Assembly: GCA_046724665.1 (NCBI GenBank)
Contig: JBKOWZ010000143.1
Location: 1-23,449, forward strand
Direction of reading: 5' to 3'
Length of the DNA stretch: 23,449 nucleotides
From: Actinocrinis sp046724665
GTDB taxonomy: Bacteria; Actinomycetota; Actinomycetes; Streptomycetales; Catenulisporaceae
This document shows positions 7,086-14,206 of this stretch, piece by piece. Numbering within the stretch: the first letter of the stretch is position 1; each line of letters starts with the position of its first letter. The notes beneath the pieces are model-generated. The model was not told the DNA's origin. It made no database searches and worked only from the letters and a program-made list of their open reading frames with translations. The position numbers were made by a program, and so were the translations under genes.

Positions 7086-8099
7086 GTGCAGACGGTCGGC
7101 CTGATCACGGTCATCGTGGTCACTCTGGGGTTCGCTTACACGAACGGCTTCCACGACTCCGCCAACGCGATCGCCACCTCGGTCTCCACCCGCGCGCTCA
7201 CCCCGCGCGCGGCGCTGGTGCTCGCCGGAGTGATGAACCTGGTCGGTGCCTATGTCGGGCTCGAACTCGGCGGCGGCGTGGTCAAGTCCATCGTCAACGG
7301 CATCATCGCCCCGCCACCGCACGGCACCGACGGCCTGGTGGTCGTCTTCGCGCTGGTGGCCGGGGCGATCGTGTGGAACCTGGTCACTTGGTACTTCGGC
7401 CTGCCCTCGTCCAGCTCGCACGCGCTGATCGGCGGGATGGTCGGCGCGGGGCTGGCGGCCGGGCTGACGGTGCGCTGGGGCGGGGTGTGGGACAAGGTCG
7501 TGCTGCCGATGCTGATCTCGCCGGCGGTGGGCTTCGTGCTCGCGTTCGCGCTGATGATCGGCATCATGTGGGCGTTCCGGCGGAAACGGCCCGGCCCGGT
7601 CGGCCGGGGCTTCCGGATGGCGCAGACCGTGTCGGCGGCCGGCATGGCGCTGGGGCACGGCATCCAGGACGCGCAGAAGACGATGGGCGCGGTGATGCTC
7701 GCGCTCATCGCGGGCGGGCACGCGGCCAACGCGAGCGACGTGCCCTGGTGGGTGCTGCTGGCCTCCGCGCTGTCTATATCCTTCGGCACATACGCTGGCG
7801 GATGGCGGATCATGCGCACGCTCGGTCGCCGGATCATCGAACTCGATCCGCCGCGCGGCTTCGCGGCGGAGACCGTGGCCTCGCTGGTGCTCTACTTCAC
7901 CGCGTTCATCTATGCCGCGCCGGTGTCCACCACACAGATCATCACCGGTTCGATCATGGGAGCGGGAGCCACCAACGGGCGCAACGCGGTGCGCTGGGGG
8001 GTGGCCAAGAACATCTTCTACGCCTGGGTCCTGACCATTCCGGCGGCCGGCGCCTGCGGTGCGCTGGTCTACGAGGCGGCACACGCGCTGTTCAGCTAG
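7086..8099 (+). CDS. pit: low-affinity inorganic phosphate transporter, Pit family
   Basis: A 337-residue polytopic membrane protein with both copies of the PiT family signature. These are GFAYTNGFHDSANAIATS (residues 15-32) and the inverted-repeat counterpart around GHGIQDAQKTMG (190-201), together with PSSSSHALIGG (107-117) and PVSTTQIITGSIMG (279-292). Family members carry metal-phosphate or phosphate with protons or sodium across the cytoplasmic membrane. The GTG start follows the DUF47 stop by 4 bp, with AAGGAG inside the end of that gene as ribosome site. The short length (about 340 rather than about 500 residues) is normal for actinobacterial Pit proteins paired with DUF47. A metal-sulfate specificity cannot be excluded. 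Confidence 0.95.
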   Translation: MQTVGLITVIVVTLGFAYTNGFHDSANAIATSVSTRALTPRAALVLAGVMNLVGAYVGLELGGGVVKSIVNGIIAPPPHGTDGLVVVFALVAGAIVWNLVTWYFGLPSSSSHALIGGMVGAGLAAGLTVRWGGVWDKVVLPMLISPAVGFVLAFALMIGIMWAFRRKRPGPVGRGFRMAQTVSAAGMALGHGIQDAQKTMGAVMLALIAGGHAANASDVPWWVLLASALSISFGTYAGGWRIMRTLGRRIIELDPPRGFAAETVASLVLYFTAFIYAAPVSTTQIITGSIMGAGATNGRNAVRWGVAKNIFYAWVLTIPAAGACGALVYEAAHALFS

Positions 8100-8150
8100 C
8101 ACCTCGGCGGCCTGGACGCTCGGTCAAGGCCGACCGATGCCCGGCCAGCT

Positions 8151-8184
8151 GACACTGTTTCACGTGGATCATGAACAAGGTGTC
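8151..8184. terminator. imperfect hairpin between convergent genes
   Basis: GACAC/GTGTC and TTCA/TGAA pair around a loop with a small internal mismatch. It lies in an unusually A+T-rich patch between the Pit stop and the phosphatase stop and may serve as a terminator for one or both strands. Confidence 0.35.
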
Positions 8185-8192
8185 TGATCTCA

Positions 8193-8219
8193 ACCGGCGG
8201 CCAGCGACCGTCCGCCGGT
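8193..8219. terminator. 8-bp GC-rich hairpin, probable bidirectional terminator
   Basis: ACCGGCGG and CCGCCGGT are perfect complements around an 11-nt loop, 24 bp beyond the minus-strand phosphatase stop at 8243 and 94 bp beyond the Pit stop. Confidence 0.5.
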
Positions 8220-8242
8220 GCCTTGGCGCCAGTGCCGTGGCG

Positions 8243-10198
8243 CTAGAGGCCGAACTCGCACCAGACCGACTTGCCCGCGTCCAGCGGCCGGGCTCCCCAG
8301 GAGCCGGCCAGCGCGGCGACGATGCCGATGCCGCGGCCGTCCTCGTCGGTGTCGTCGGCCAGCCGCCGCCGGGGCAGGTGGTCGTCGCCGTCGGAGACGT
8401 CCACGATCAGCCGCCGATCGGTGCGGCGCAGCCGGAGCCGCACCGGCGGCCGACCGTGCGTCGCGGCGTTGGCCACCAGCTCGCTGACCGCCAGCACCCC
8501 GGCGTCGCACAGGTCCTCGCCGACGTGCCAGCTGCGCAGCACCCCGGACGCGAAGGCGCGGGCGTGCGCGGCGATCTCAGTGCCGCCGACCAGGTCGATT
8601 CCCGCCGAACGGAACAGCTGCGCGCGCTGCCCCTGCCACCGCGGCACGTGTACGACCAGCAGCGCGACGTCGTCGTCGTGGTCCGTCGGCAGATCCATCC
8701 CGGCCAGCAGCTCGTCGCGGACCAGATCGACCGGCCCGGCCCGGCGCACTCCGTGCCGACCGGGTCCGGCCGAGCGCTGCGCGGGCAGCTGCGGGGCGCC
8801 GGCGAAGACCCGGCGCAGCCGGGCGAGCTGCGTGTCGAGGTCCATGCCACGCCGCTCGACCAGGCCGTCGGTGAACAGCGCGAGGTAGGAGCCCGGCGGC
8901 ATCGCGATGCAGGCCTCCTGCCAGGTCCACTCGCCGGTGCCGAGCGGCGGTCCGCCGGCCGCGTCCAGTTCGACGATCACACCATCGGGCAATCGGAGCA
9001 ACGGCGCCGGATGGCCGGCGTTGGCGTAGGTCAGCACGTGGTCGTCGGGGTCGTAGACCGCGTAGACGGCCGTGGCCAGCGCGCCGAAGTCGCAGGCCCC
9101 GGCGCTGAGCGAGCCCTCGGCGTAGGCGACGCCCTCCAGTTCGGCTGCGTGCCGGTCGAGGTGCAGCAGCAGCTCACCGGGCGGCAGGTTGGCCGCCGCG
9201 TACGCGCGGACGGCCGCACGCAACTGGCCCATCACGGCGGCCGCGTGGACACCGCGCCCCATCACGTCGCCCATCACCAGCGCGGTCCGGCCGCCGCCGA
9301 GCGGGATCACGTCGTACCAGTCGCCGCCGACCTGGTATTCGCCGGGCTCGTTGCCGCGCCGCCAGGCCTCCGGCGCGTGCTCGGACTCGTCCTCGGCGGC
9401 GCCGGGCAGGTAGCAGCCGGCGATGCGCAGGTCGTCGGGCTGGGACAGCCGCTGCGGCAGCAGTGACCGTTGCAGGGCGACCGCGGCGTAGCGGTGCCGC
9501 CGCTCCCCCGCACGCAACCGATCCACGGCGGCGGCCTGTTCGGTGCAGTCGATGACGGTGACCAGCGCGCCGGTCACCGGGCCGCCCTCGGGATGGCGCA
9601 CCGGCGAGCAGGTGACCCGCAGCACCGCGGGGCGCTTGGCCGGGCCGTATCCGTTCACGCGCACTTCGGGCGCGGTGAAGACGGTGCCGGTCGCGTACAC
9701 GTGGTCCAGCGCGTCAAGCAGCCCGAGTTGCTCGAACTGCGGCAGCAGCCCGGCCAGCGGGCCGCAGGCGTCCGCGGGGAGGTCGAACGCCTCGCGGAAC
9801 GCGCGGTTGACGAAGTCCAGCCGGTGGTCGTGGTCCCGCACCAGGGCGACCGCGCCCGGCGCGGTGCCGAAAGCCGCGGCCAGCAGTGCGCCGACCCGCT
9901 CGCCGGAGGCGCCGTCCTCGCCGGCGGGGCGCAGGAGCGCCTCGGCCAGCCCGTCGCCGAACCCGTTGTAGCCGGGATCACGCAGCGGGGGCGCCTGGTG
10001 GAAGGACGACTCGTCGAAGACGGTGCGGTCGAGGACGGGGTGATCGAATACGGCGTCATGATCGAACGCAACGTCGTGGTCAAACGCCGCGTCGTGATCG
10101 AACACCGCGTGGTCGAACACCGCGCCGTTCGCGGTGGAATCGGAAAGCACAGCGGGGTCGGACAACGCCGCGGACGGCGCGTCAGGCTTCCAAGACAC
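8243..10198 (-). CDS. PAS-PP2C (SpoIIE/RsbU)-HATPase regulatory phosphatase
   Basis: A stress or sigma-factor partner-switching regulator. The frame opens at TTG 10384 (713 residues). I prefer GTG 10198, with GGAGAGGA 11 nt upstream, because the first 62 codons have weaker third-position GC; this leaves 651 residues. In long-frame numbering: repeat region 88-125; PAS-like 175-280 (DHRLDFVNRAFREAF, VTVIDCTEQ); PP2C/SpoIIE 300-580 with GGDWYDVIPL, VMGDVMGRGVHAAAVM, TYANAGHPAPLL, ALFTDGLVERRG and DDDVALLVV, which retains the metal-binding aspartates; and RsbW-type ATPase 600-713 with N-box ELVANAATHG and G-box DGRGIGI. Such proteins dephosphorylate anti-anti-sigma factors, and the ATPase part can phosphorylate or bind them. 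No partner STAS gene is seen nearby. Confidence 0.92.
   Translation of the reverse strand: MSWKPDAPSAALSDPAVLSDSTANGAVFDHAVFDHDAAFDHDVAFDHDAVFDHPVLDRTVFDESSFHQAPPLRDPGYNGFGDGLAEALLRPAGEDGASGERVGALLAAAFGTAPGAVALVRDHDHRLDFVNRAFREAFDLPADACGPLAGLLPQFEQLGLLDALDHVYATGTVFTAPEVRVNGYGPAKRPAVLRVTCSPVRHPEGGPVTGALVTVIDCTEQAAAVDRLRAGERRHRYAAVALQRSLLPQRLSQPDDLRIAGCYLPGAAEDESEHAPEAWRRGNEPGEYQVGGDWYDVIPLGGGRTALVMGDVMGRGVHAAAVMGQLRAAVRAYAAANLPPGELLLHLDRHAAELEGVAYAEGSLSAGACDFGALATAVYAVYDPDDHVLTYANAGHPAPLLRLPDGVIVELDAAGGPPLGTGEWTWQEACIAMPPGSYLALFTDGLVERRGMDLDTQLARLRRVFAGAPQLPAQRSAGPGRHGVRRAGPVDLVRDELLAGMDLPTDHDDDVALLVVHVPRWQGQRAQLFRSAGIDLVGGTEIAAHARAFASGVLRSWHVGEDLCDAGVLAVSELVANAATHGRPPVRLRLRRTDRRLIVDVSDGDDHLPRRRLADDTDEDGRGIGIVAALAGSWGARPLDAGKSVWCEFGL
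10010..10123 (-). repeat. in-frame tandem hexapeptide repeat (FDHD) in the phosphatase N-terminus
   Basis: About five 18-bp units encode AVFDH, AVFDHD, AAFDHD, VAFDHD, AVFDHP, degenerating to VLDRT and VFDES. Codons vary (TTC/TTT, GAC/GAT, CAC/CAT, GCG/GTT), so the repeat has been kept at protein level or has aged. Confidence 0.85.
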
Positions 10199-10600
10199 GG
10201 ATAGTGGCGTCCTCTCCAAATGCCAACCGCTTGCCGCCCGGTCGTGGGCACGCCCGGCCAGCGCACGGTCAACGGCCTGGACGCAGCCGCGGGCTCGGAA
10301 ACGGATCACTCGCCCCACCCGGGACAGCAGGTGGGCCCAGTCTGCCGGACTGGACAGCGCGGGAATGGGGACAACCACGATCAACCATTCGATCGAGGGA
10401 CAACCGGGACCGGCCCGGGCCGTGTCGGGCCTGGCCGGCGACGGTATCCGGTCGGTCGCCCGAATGGATGACCCTCTCAGGTGGGCCGTTCTGCCTGACG
10501 GGGCCTGCTCCGCCGCCGGATGGAGAAGTCTGGAGCAGCGCGGCGGTGGGGGCGGAGCGCTGCGTCGTTTGTATGTCGGTTCCTGTCTGCCGCTGAGCGG
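10199..10600. other. intergenic region upstream of the phosphatase gene
   Basis: It contains GGCCCG/CGGGCC at 10412-10431 (8-nt loop) and CTGCTCC/GGAGCAG at 10505-10538 (20-nt loop). The latter lies 63 bp past the lipoprotein stop at 10601 and could act as its terminator. Part of this stretch (to 10384) is open in the phosphatase frame. No other gene is evident. Confidence 0.4.
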
Positions 10601-11104
10601 TTATGAGCAGCCCGGGATCGCCCCGCCGCCACTGGAACCGCCGCCCTGGGCGGCCAGTTGCAGCAGGCCGCACAGCGAACTGGCGGACACCAGCCAGTGG
10701 CCGTCCGACTTGATCGCCTTGCCGGACATGCCGTTCATCACCACCGCGCCGTTCAACGAGATCTGGTAGGTGACGTCGGCCTCGTCGGACGAGGGGAAGG
10801 TCACCTTCTGCACCGTCGCGCCGGCCTGGCCGACCCGCGGATCCGCGGCGAAGGCCTGGATGGCGGGCTTCATCGTGGTAGTGCCGTTCTGTACCAGGGT
10901 CTCCTTCTGGCTGATCGGCGTGTCCTTGGAGAAGAAGGACTGCCAGACCTGGGTGACCGCGGCCGTGTCGGCGCCGCCGCCCCCGGGCGCCGACGCGCTC
11001 GCCGAGGTCGAGGGGGTCGCGGGGCTGTTGTAGGTCGAGCTGCCACATGCGGCGAGTAACGCCACACTTGCCAATGGGATGAGGGTACGGATGAGGAGCC
11101 TCAT
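10601..11104 (-). CDS. secreted lipoprotein, Mtb12-like low-molecular-weight antigen family
   Basis: The ATG at 11104 behind GGGAGAGG gives 167 residues; the frame is open further upstream, but that stretch overlaps the divergent gene. The signal peptide MRLLIRTLIPLASVALLAAC ends in a clear lipobox (LLAAC, Cys20). A Ser/Ala/Gly linker follows, then a single domain of about 110 residues: AVTQVWQSFFSKDTPISQKETLVQNG, AIQAFAADPR, ADVTYQISLNGAV, and a C-terminal GHWLVSASSLCGLLQLAAQ. This order (helical N-part with a loss-of-signal phrase, beta strands, and a terminal W-[KL]-[LV]-S-x-x-S-x-C/M-x-LL) resembles the Mtb12/CFP-2 domain of actinobacterial cell-surface proteins. Their function is not established. 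Divergent from the operon beginning at 11176. Confidence 0.78.
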   Translation of the reverse strand: MRLLIRTLIPLASVALLAACGSSTYNSPATPSTSASASAPGGGGADTAAVTQVWQSFFSKDTPISQKETLVQNGTTTMKPAIQAFAADPRVGQAGATVQKVTFPSSDEADVTYQISLNGAVVMNGMSGKAIKSDGHWLVSASSLCGLLQLAAQGGGSSGGGAIPGCS

Positions 11105-11175
11105 GTTTACCGCCTCTCCCGCAGGACACGGTTCTGCCATACCATCATGGCGCTGTTGGGAGACTTTGTTGAGGG

Positions 11176-11598
11176 GTGCCGTTGGTTGTCCGAATTGGTC
11201 GGGGAATCGATCTCGGCTGGGTGATCGCGGCCGTCGGCGCCGGCCTTGAGGTGGTCGGCTGGTATCAGGTCTCCGGGCAGCCGACCGAGGCCCAACAGCT
11301 CCCCTACCTGGCCTCGGCGACGATTCCGGGCGCGGCGTTGATCGTGGCCGGGGCGGTGCTGATCGCCGGACGCCGGCACGCGCAGGCTCGCGGCGGCACG
11401 CGGGAAGATTACGCGCCGGCCGGAACGACGGGGCGTGTCGGGCTGTGGGCGCTGCCTGACGGCAGTTACGTGCACCGCGGGGATTGCCCCCTACTCGACG
11501 GAAAGCCGGAAGCCTTCGAAGTAACCGGCTCGCCGCCGTCCAAACCGGCGAGACCGTGTCCCATCTGCGAGCCCGACCTGGTCGCAGCGGCGCAGTGA
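11176..11598 (+). CDS. two-helix membrane protein with C-terminal HxxxC...CxxC probable zinc knuckle
   Basis: A 140-residue protein from GTG 11176 (GAGGG directly upstream). Two hydrophobic segments (about 13-30 and 46-64) are followed by a basic stretch, then a cytoplasmic-looking C-terminal domain. In that domain YVHRGDCPLLDGK...ARPCPICEP places His100, Cys104, Cys128 and Cys131 as a possible zinc ligand set. The spacing is reminiscent of small zinc knuckles seen in Ada-type and nuclease-associated domains ('H-x3-C ... PC-x2-C'); this is a visual analogy only. It is the first gene upstream of the LivHM fusion, and the intervening 17-bp repeats begin at its stop codon. The function is unknown. 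A regulatory or assembly role for the ABC transporter is an inference from position. Confidence 0.72.
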   Translation: MPLVVRIGRGIDLGWVIAAVGAGLEVVGWYQVSGQPTEAQQLPYLASATIPGAALIVAGAVLIAGRRHAQARGGTREDYAPAGTTGRVGLWALPDGSYVHRGDCPLLDGKPEAFEVTGSPPSKPARPCPICEPDLVAAAQ

Positions 11599-11699
11599 GC
11601 TCGGTGACGCGTTGAACCCGGTGAGTTCGGTGACACAGTGAGCGCGGTAACACGGTGGGCTCGGTGACACAGTGAGTTCGGTGGCGCAGTGAGCGCGGG
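11597..11699. repeat. 17-bp tandem repeat spanning a stop/start gene junction
   Basis: Full units start at 11597, 11623, 11640, 11657 and 11674 (consensus GAGYTCGGTGACACAGT), with 9-bp partial units at 11614 and 11691. The first junction CAGTGAG supplies the TGA of the upstream gene and the last supplies the GTG start of the permease. The offset is 94 bp = 5 x 17 + 9. Confidence 0.88.
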
Positions 11700-13500
11700 C
11701 GCCGGGCAGCTGGCCGTCACCGGGCTCGGGATCGGCGCGGTCGCCGGGATCGGTGGGCTCGGCGTGATCGCGACGTACCGGGTCACCGGTGTGCTCAACG
11801 TCGCGTTCGGTGCGATCGGCATGCTCGGCGCGTTCCTGCTGCGGGCGGCCGTGCGGGACTGGGGCATCCCGACCGGCGTGGCCGCGGCGCTGATCGTGCT
11901 CGGCTGCGCTCCGCTGCTCGGGCTGCTGCTCGACGCGGCGGTCTTCCGGCCGCTGCAAGAACGCGCCGCCGGCGTCGCCGCGGAACTGACCGCGGGGTTC
12001 GGCGTGACGGTGCTGCTGGTCGGCATCGCGACCGCGGTCTGGGGCTCGGGCGCGCGTACGGACGCGCCCTCGCTGCTGCCCGCTGGAACGATCCAGCTCG
12101 GCGGGCCCGGCGGGCTCACCGTGCCGATCGGCGTGCTGGTGGAACTCGGGCTGCTGCTAGCCGTCGCCGCGGCGCTGATCGCGCTCGCGCGCAGCCGGAC
12201 CTTCGGCGTCGCGATCCGCGCCGTGGTGGACGACCGCGGCCTGGCCGAGCTGAGCGGGCTGCCCGCGCGGCGGCTCGGACGACTCGGCTGGGCGCTGGGC
12301 TGCGCGCTGGCGGCGGCCGCCGGGATGCTGCTCGCGCCGCAACTGCGGCTGGATCCGGTCGCCTTCACCCTGGTGCTCTTCGAGACGCTCGGCGTCGTGG
12401 TGGCCGCGCGGCTGGTCAATCCGGTGGTGGCCGTCGCGGTCGCGCTGGCGACCGGGATCGGGCAGGCCGAGCTGATCGGGATCCAGCTGTCGGGCCGGCC
12501 GGGCGAGGTGCTCTCGGCGGTGCGGTCCAATCTCTTCGCGGCGGTGCTGCTGGTCGCGGTGTGGATCGCGCCCGCGTTCCAGGAGGCGCGGGAGCGGGTG
12601 CCGACCGCTCGGCGCACGACCGCGCTCGCCGAGCGGATCGGCGGCTGGTGGCCGGTGGTGGCGCTCGCCGTCGCGGCCGCGCTGCTGCGCGCGGAGGATG
12701 TCGAGACCGCGCAGCTGATCCCGGCGCTGGCGGTGGTGCTGCTCTCGTTCAAGGCGCTGCACGCGGTCGGGCTGGTCTCGCTCGGCCAGACGGCCTTCGT
12801 CGGGGCCGGCGCGCTCGTCGCCGCGTGGACGCCTCAGCTCGGGCTCGCGGCGGCGCCCGCCGCGGGTGTGGTGCTCGGGCTGCTGTTCGCCCTCCCGGTC
12901 GGGCGCAAACGGCCGCTGCATCTCGCGCTGACCACGCTCGCCCTGGCCACCGCCGCGAGCAGGTTCGTGTTCGAGCAGCCGCTGTTCACCCCGCCGCTGG
13001 TACACCGGCCGGCGGTACTCTCCGGCGACCGCGCCTTCCTGCTGGCCGAGGCGGCGGGTTTGGGGCTTGCCGTGCTGGCGCTGATGCCGCTGGACCACGG
13101 CCGGATCGGGCGCCGACTCACGGCGATCCGGAACAGCGAACCGGCGGCCCGGACGCTCGGCATCGGCGTCGAGCGCATCCGAGTCCTGGTCTTCGCCCTC
13201 GCCGGGGCGATCGCCGCGTTCGGCGGGGCGCTGTGGGTGGACGCCGCCGGGGCGTTCGACGTGAGCGCGTTCGACCCGCTGCGCGGCCTGATCTGGCTGG
13301 CCGCCGCGACCGCCGTCGGCGTCGCCAGCACGCCGTCGCTGATCCTCGCGGCGGTCGGGATGGTGGTCGCGGACACGGTACTGCCGGGCGCTTCTGCGAT
13401 CATCGTGGGGATTGCCGCACTCGCCGTGCCCTGGCTGCGCGGTGAGCCGGCCGAGCCGGCTGAGTCAACGGTGCGGGCGAGCGTGAGGGCCGCCTCGTGA
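11689..13500 (+). CDS. branched-chain amino acid-type ABC permease, LivH-LivM fusion
   Basis: A 603-residue polytopic protein combining both permease subunits that are normally separate (each about 290-350 residues). Residues 1-290 are LivH-like: YRVTGVLNVAFGAIGMLGAF, and coupling loop GVAIRAVVDDRGLAELSGL at about 174-193. Residues 310-590 are LivM-like: LLSFKALHAVGLVSLGQTAFVGAGAL, and coupling loop RIGRRLTAIRNSEPAARTLGI near 470-490. About 16 hydrophobic segments are visible. The family imports branched-chain amino acids, other amino acids, urea or short amides; the substrate here is unknown. The GTG start sits inside the last 17-bp repeat without a convincing Shine-Dalgarno. The 3' end overlaps the ATPase start by 4 bp (GTGA). 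Third-position GC is very high throughout. Confidence 0.93.
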   Translation: MSAGAGQLAVTGLGIGAVAGIGGLGVIATYRVTGVLNVAFGAIGMLGAFLLRAAVRDWGIPTGVAAALIVLGCAPLLGLLLDAAVFRPLQERAAGVAAELTAGFGVTVLLVGIATAVWGSGARTDAPSLLPAGTIQLGGPGGLTVPIGVLVELGLLLAVAAALIALARSRTFGVAIRAVVDDRGLAELSGLPARRLGRLGWALGCALAAAAGMLLAPQLRLDPVAFTLVLFETLGVVVAARLVNPVVAVAVALATGIGQAELIGIQLSGRPGEVLSAVRSNLFAAVLLVAVWIAPAFQEARERVPTARRTTALAERIGGWWPVVALAVAAALLRAEDVETAQLIPALAVVLLSFKALHAVGLVSLGQTAFVGAGALVAAWTPQLGLAAAPAAGVVLGLLFALPVGRKRPLHLALTTLALATAASRFVFEQPLFTPPLVHRPAVLSGDRAFLLAEAAGLGLAVLALMPLDHGRIGRRLTAIRNSEPAARTLGIGVERIRVLVFALAGAIAAFGGALWVDAAGAFDVSAFDPLRGLIWLAAATAVGVASTPSLILAAVGMVVADTVLPGASAIIVGIAALAVPWLRGEPAEPAESTVRASVRAAS

Positions 13501-14177
13501 CCGTCGCGCTGCGATGCACCGGTGTGCGGGTGCGTTACGGCGGGATCGAGGTCTTACATGACGTCGGCATCGCCGTTCCGTTCGGTGCGGTAACAGCCCT
13601 CGTCGGGCCTAACGGAGCCGGGAAATCGACGCTGCTCGCCTGGTGCGCCGGTGCCGCGAGCACGGCGACGAGTACCGCCGGACGGCTCGCCCTGACGGAT
13701 CGCGTACGGTCGCAGCACGATGCGACGACGTGGTCTGCGACGCGGCGCGCGGCGTTCGGTGTGCGCTTGGTCCCTTCGGGCCCGAATGTCTTTCAGAACA
13801 TGACAGTCGCCGACAACCTGCGCGCGAGCGGCGATCCGGACACGGCCGTCGGGCTCTTCCCCGAACTCGGCGGCCTGCTGCGGCGGCGAGCCGCCACGCT
13901 TTCCGGCGGCCAGCAGCAGTTGCTCGCTGTCGCGTGCGCGCTCAGCGGAAACTGGCGCGTGCTGCTCGTTGACGAGCCGGTTCAGGGCGTCGCGCCGGAA
14001 CTCGCCGTCCGCGTGTATCAGGCCCTGGCCGCCGCCGTGACGCCTGAGCGCGCGGTGCTCGTCGCGGATCCTGTCACGACTCGCGCGGCACGAGTCGCCG
14101 ACTTCGTCTGGCGCCTCGATCGCGGACGCATCGTCTTCGCCGGTGAGCCCGGCGAGTTGACGAGTCAGGGCGTGTAA
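13497..14177 (+). CDS. ABC transporter ATPase, LivF-like, with degenerate Q- and H-loops
   Basis: A 226-residue nucleotide-binding domain. Walker A GPNGAGKST is at 37-45, ABC signature LSGGQQQ at 135-141, and Walker B VLLVDEP at 155-161, with the Liv-type follow-on GVAPEL. LivF proteins usually read VP[Q/E]GR..F at the Q-loop and VEQN in the switch region; here they read VPSGPNVFQ and VADPV, so both coupling residues differ. A compact insertion (STATSTAGRLALTDRVRSQHD) follows Walker A. The start overlaps the permease by GTGA, which implies coupling. It is the only ATPase seen: no LivG partner is adjacent. It is slightly short for LivF (about 235). It probably works as a homodimer on the fused permease, unless a LivG lies elsewhere in the genome. 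Confidence 0.92.
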   Translation: MTVALRCTGVRVRYGGIEVLHDVGIAVPFGAVTALVGPNGAGKSTLLAWCAGAASTATSTAGRLALTDRVRSQHDATTWSATRRAAFGVRLVPSGPNVFQNMTVADNLRASGDPDTAVGLFPELGGLLRRRAATLSGGQQQLLAVACALSGNWRVLLVDEPVQGVAPELAVRVYQALAAAVTPERAVLVADPVTTRAARVADFVWRLDRGRIVFAGEPGELTSQGV

Positions 14178-14206
14178 GAGATCACGGTTTGTAAGAGATC
14201 ACCGGG
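14173..14206. repeat. 17-bp tandem duplication across two convergent stop codons
   Basis: TGTAAGAGATCACGGTT is followed immediately by TGTAAGAGATCACCGGG. The first copy holds the ATPase stop (TAA 14175-14177). On the other strand the SBP stop is created where the frame-shifted second copy reads TGA. Confidence 0.8.

Noticed and set aside
10199..10384. Extra 62-residue N-terminus of the phosphatase from TTG 10384
   Set aside because: No ribosome site, weaker third-position GC than the rest and no recognisable domain; kept only as an alternative start.
11597..11699. Possible CRISPR-like or iteron array
   Set aside because: Units are directly adjacent at 17 bp without unique spacers, no cas or replication genes are near, and the array is explained by gene-junction duplication.
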